Shown: positions 6,767-7,151 of the stretch, one piece after another
How positions within the stretch are numbered: the stretch's first letter is position 1
Layout: each line of letters starts with the position of its first letter
Source: Candidatus Rokuibacteriota bacterium
Lineage (GTDB): Bacteria; Methylomirabilota; Methylomirabilia; Rokubacteriales; CSP1-6
DNA: 7,151 nt
Reading direction: 5' to 3'
NCBI GenBank assembly: GCA_016206385.1
Contig: JACQRS010000225.1
Coordinates: forward strand, 1 to 7,151
Notes under the pieces: model-generated
Seen by the model: only the letters and a program-made list of their open reading frames with translations
The model's database searches: none
Told to the model about the DNA's origin: nothing
Made by a program: the position numbers and the translations under genes

Positions 6767-6972
6767 GTGGGCCCGGACGCGCGCCCGCGACCAGCTCCGA
6801 GATCCCCGAGCTGCAGCTCGTCGATCGCCTCCGCCTCCTCGCCGGGAGCGTGGAATGAGCCTCGCTGCGCTCGCGGCCGAGACGGGACTGACCAAGGGTT
6901 TTCTGTTCTAGGTCGAGCGTGGGGCCAAGGCCCCCTCGATCGCCACCCGCCTCAAGGTTGCCCCGTGCCCGA
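6763..6972 (+). pseudogene. Decayed XRE/Cro-type helix-turn-helix regulator
   Basis: A remnant of a HTH_3-family DNA-binding domain begins at GTG 6763, overlapping the nitrilase stop as GTGA. The first frame gives 31 codons ending ELQLVDRLRLLAGSVE and a TGA at 6856-6858. The next frame, from ATG 6855, continues with MSLAALAAETGLTKGFLF, then TAG at 6909-6911, then VERGAKAPSIATRLKVA. Joined, these match the usual order RLRxL...SLxxLAxxTGLTKGFLSQVERGxxxPSIxTxLKxA, with the spacing kept across the frameshift. The TAG sits where family members have Gln (CAG). A possible further single-base shift near 6963 would restore RA after KVA. Nothing downstream resembles the cupin sensor domain often fused to such regulators. 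It probably once controlled this operon (inference). A sequencing error could explain one lesion but is unlikely to explain all. Confidence 0.72.
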
Positions 6973-7054
6973 CGATGAAGCCATCGCCCTTCCGGTGGAA
7001 GCGTGAGCGGATGGAGCCCTTCGTGGTGCGAACGACGCGGGACATCGGGCGCAG

Positions 7055-7069
7055 GATAGCTGTGCTATC
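7055..7069. promoter_or_regulatory. Inverted repeat, candidate operator
   Basis: GATAGC, a 3-base spacer TGT and GCTATC form a perfect inverted repeat with 6-bp arms, ending 11 bases before ATG 7081. It is AT-richer than its surroundings, and its right half overlaps a possible extended -10, so a bound dimeric regulator (for example of the TetR type) would block transcription of the next gene. No regulator gene is seen beside it, so the operator role is inference. Confidence 0.45.
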
Positions 7070-7071
7070 TT
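7063..7071 (+). promoter_or_regulatory. Possible extended -10 promoter element
   Basis: TGCTATCTT at 7063-7071 resembles an extended -10 (TGnTATAAT, matching TG and the T, A, T and final T positions). A start of transcription about 7 bases later would fall at or near ATG 7081, and no Shine-Dalgarno sequence precedes that ATG, so a leaderless transcript is possible. No convincing -35 box was found. Confidence 0.3.
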
Positions 7072-7080
7072 CTCCGCGCA

Positions 7081-7151
7081 ATGACGACCGGCATCGTCGC
7101 CTACGGCGCGTATCTGCCCTACGGGCGGCTCGACCGGAAGGCGATCGGCGA
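7081..7151 (+). CDS. N-terminus of an HMG-CoA-synthase/thiolase-like protein (partial)
   Basis: An ATG at 7081 opens a frame that runs off the window after 23 full codons. The peptide MTTGIVAYGAYLPYGRLDR, continuing with KAIG, resembles the start of bacterial hydroxymethylglutaryl-CoA-synthase-like, thiolase-fold proteins, which often begin with a short strand, YGAY.P and RL.R.AIG, and may be fused to an OB-fold domain. Such proteins handle acyl-CoA condensation or related steps. No ribosome binding site is seen. It follows a 110-base gap and its own candidate promoter, so it probably starts a new transcription unit. Only the first residues are visible, so the family call is moderate. Confidence 0.6.
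   Translation, partial: MTTGIVAYGAYLPYGRLDRKAIG

Larger units (their letters stand above)
6973..7080. other. Short intergenic region
   Basis: About 110 bases between the end of recognisable helix-turn-helix homology and the next start. Its open frames look like random extensions of the decayed regulator and match nothing I recognise. The only structure seen is the inverted repeat and possible -10 element near its right end. Confidence 0.5.

Noticed and set aside
6808..6819. Perfect 12-base palindrome GAGCTGCAGCTC
   Set aside because: It encodes Glu-Leu-Gln-Leu in the regulator remnant using the usual GC-ending codons; no sign of a separate site.
6767..7006. Open frame of 79 codons after the nitrilase gene
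   Set aside because: Its product matches no family, while the other two frames of the same DNA together give a clear helix-turn-helix domain; it is a by-product of that remnant.

Overview
The window is a dense, GC-rich bacterial stretch with every recognisable gene on the + strand. Junctions are tight: three GTGA or ATGA stop/start overlaps and several gaps of 6-20 bases. It reads as the distal part of one catabolic operon. The style (branched-chain-type ABC importer genes mixed with short-chain dehydrogenases, an alpha/beta hydrolase and a nitrilase) is common in soil bacteria such as Rokubacteria/Methylomirabilota, Burkholderiales and deltaproteobacterial lineages. The sequence alone does not fix the taxon.

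Layout. Positions 1-242 hold the C-terminal end of LivF, the importer's second ATPase. A short-chain dehydrogenase/reductase (SDR) at 248-1006 sits between livF and the two permease genes, livH (1013-1879) and livM (1885-2943). The periplasmic solute-binding protein follows at 2940-4118, overlapping livM by 4 bases. Then come a second SDR (4133-4879), an alpha/beta hydrolase (4897-5688) with a complete Ser-Asp-His triad, and a nitrilase-superfamily enzyme (5705-6766) with a complete Glu-Lys-Cys triad. A decayed XRE/Cro-type helix-turn-helix regulator (6763-about 6972) overlaps the nitrilase stop and carries a frameshift and an in-frame TAG. A short non-coding stretch with a perfect 6-bp-arm inverted repeat and a possible extended -10 leads into the first 23 codons of an HMG-CoA-synthase/thiolase-like gene (7081 to the window end).

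How the genes may work together (inference). The binding protein, LivH, LivM and LivF (with a LivG expected upstream) would import a small organic acid, amide or related solute. The nitrilase, hydrolase and two SDRs would hydrolyse and oxidise it or its products. The substrate cannot be read from the sequence. The system looks like an orphan catabolic/transport cassette rather than a defence or mobile system: no insertion sequences, tRNAs, rRNAs, CRISPR repeats or integrases were seen. No gene-free stretch exceeds 300 bases; the longest, about 110 bases, lies at 6973-7080.
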